A DNA stretch of 64,000 nt from Magnetococcales bacterium (GTDB lineage Bacteria > Pseudomonadota > Magnetococcia > Magnetococcales > JADFZT01). Where the stretch lies: NCBI GenBank assembly GCA_015232395.1, contig JADFZT010000002.1, positions 20,249-84,248 on the forward strand, in the 5' to 3' direction. Both the position numbers and the translations under genes were made by a program. The notes beneath the pieces are model-generated. The model was not told the origin of the DNA. It searched no databases and was given only the letters and a program-made list of their open reading frames with translations. How positions within the stretch are numbered: position 1 is the stretch's first letter; every line of letters starts with the position of its first letter. Below are positions 63,910-64,000 of this stretch, one piece after another.

Positions 63910-64000
63910 GGTTTGATGGGTGATTGGATGTGCGGTTGGGATGTAAGTCAAAATCAAAAGAAAAAATCAAAAGAAAGATCAAGACCTTGGGGGCCAGCCC

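Overview
The window most likely comes from a magnetotactic alphaproteobacterium-like lineage, probably a marine or freshwater magnetotactic coccus (Magnetococcales/Magnetococcia). The basis is a compact three-gene cluster at 46473-48183. It holds a clear MmsF/MamF-type membrane protein, a protein whose C-terminus copies the Mms6 transmembrane/LG-repeat module, and a small membrane protein with a paralogue at 9380-9646. The moderately GC-rich DNA, the many hybrid sensor kinases and the housekeeping genes (plant-type gshA, ETF-QO, argB) fit this. The core mamAB genes are not in the window, and no CRISPR array, phage or rRNA is visible.

Layout. 148-8509 holds an unusual response regulator-membrane-cytochrome c fusion, an operon of secreted protein, ECF sigma factor and anti-sigma factor, a small soluble cytochrome c, a run of four hairpins, an ABC-2 exporter pair, two secreted low-complexity proteins and a PilZ protein. 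8850-9646 is a two-gene unit coupling a magnetosome-like small protein to an IS1-InsA-type zinc-ribbon/HTH protein with no transposase catalytic half. 10350-20236 is a signalling block: an NMT1-domain kinase with a REC-ArsR regulator, CheV, a 28-residue membrane peptide, and a single-domain regulator beside a giant hybrid kinase. 20466-24864 carries housekeeping genes: YhbY, tRNA-Pro, a polyprenyl diphosphate synthase, Maf, a membrane protein and an Lgt-like protein. 25061-33202 is a second signalling block with two kinases, a periplasmic rhodanese and an HD-GYP regulator, and includes a 163-bp MITE-like element with its target duplication.

33313-44610 holds a SUMF1-fold protein, ETF-ubiquinone oxidoreductase, a CBS protein, an operon of SH3 protein, two DUF1538 membrane proteins and a PII-like protein, then argB, a voltage-gated-type potassium channel with an RCK domain, and an SPFH/NfeD pair. 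44901-48183 is gshA followed by the mms6-like cluster, closed by a strong terminator. 48621-53573 has TPR/SPOR, Sel1 and SPOR envelope proteins interspersed with dispersed repeats. 53615-61272 is a tandem pair of very large paralogous membrane/coiled-coil proteins of unknown function. The window ends with a small helical protein, a flavin reductase-like protein and a short-chain dehydrogenase.

The main themes are signal transduction (five histidine kinases or partner regulators, c-di-GMP effectors), envelope organisation, and accessory magnetosome-type genes. The best candidates for undescribed biology are the REC-TM-cytochrome c fusion, the mms6-like cluster together with its zinc-ribbon-linked paralogue locus, and the giant paralogue pair. 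All family assignments were made by eye from sequence motifs; no database search was run.
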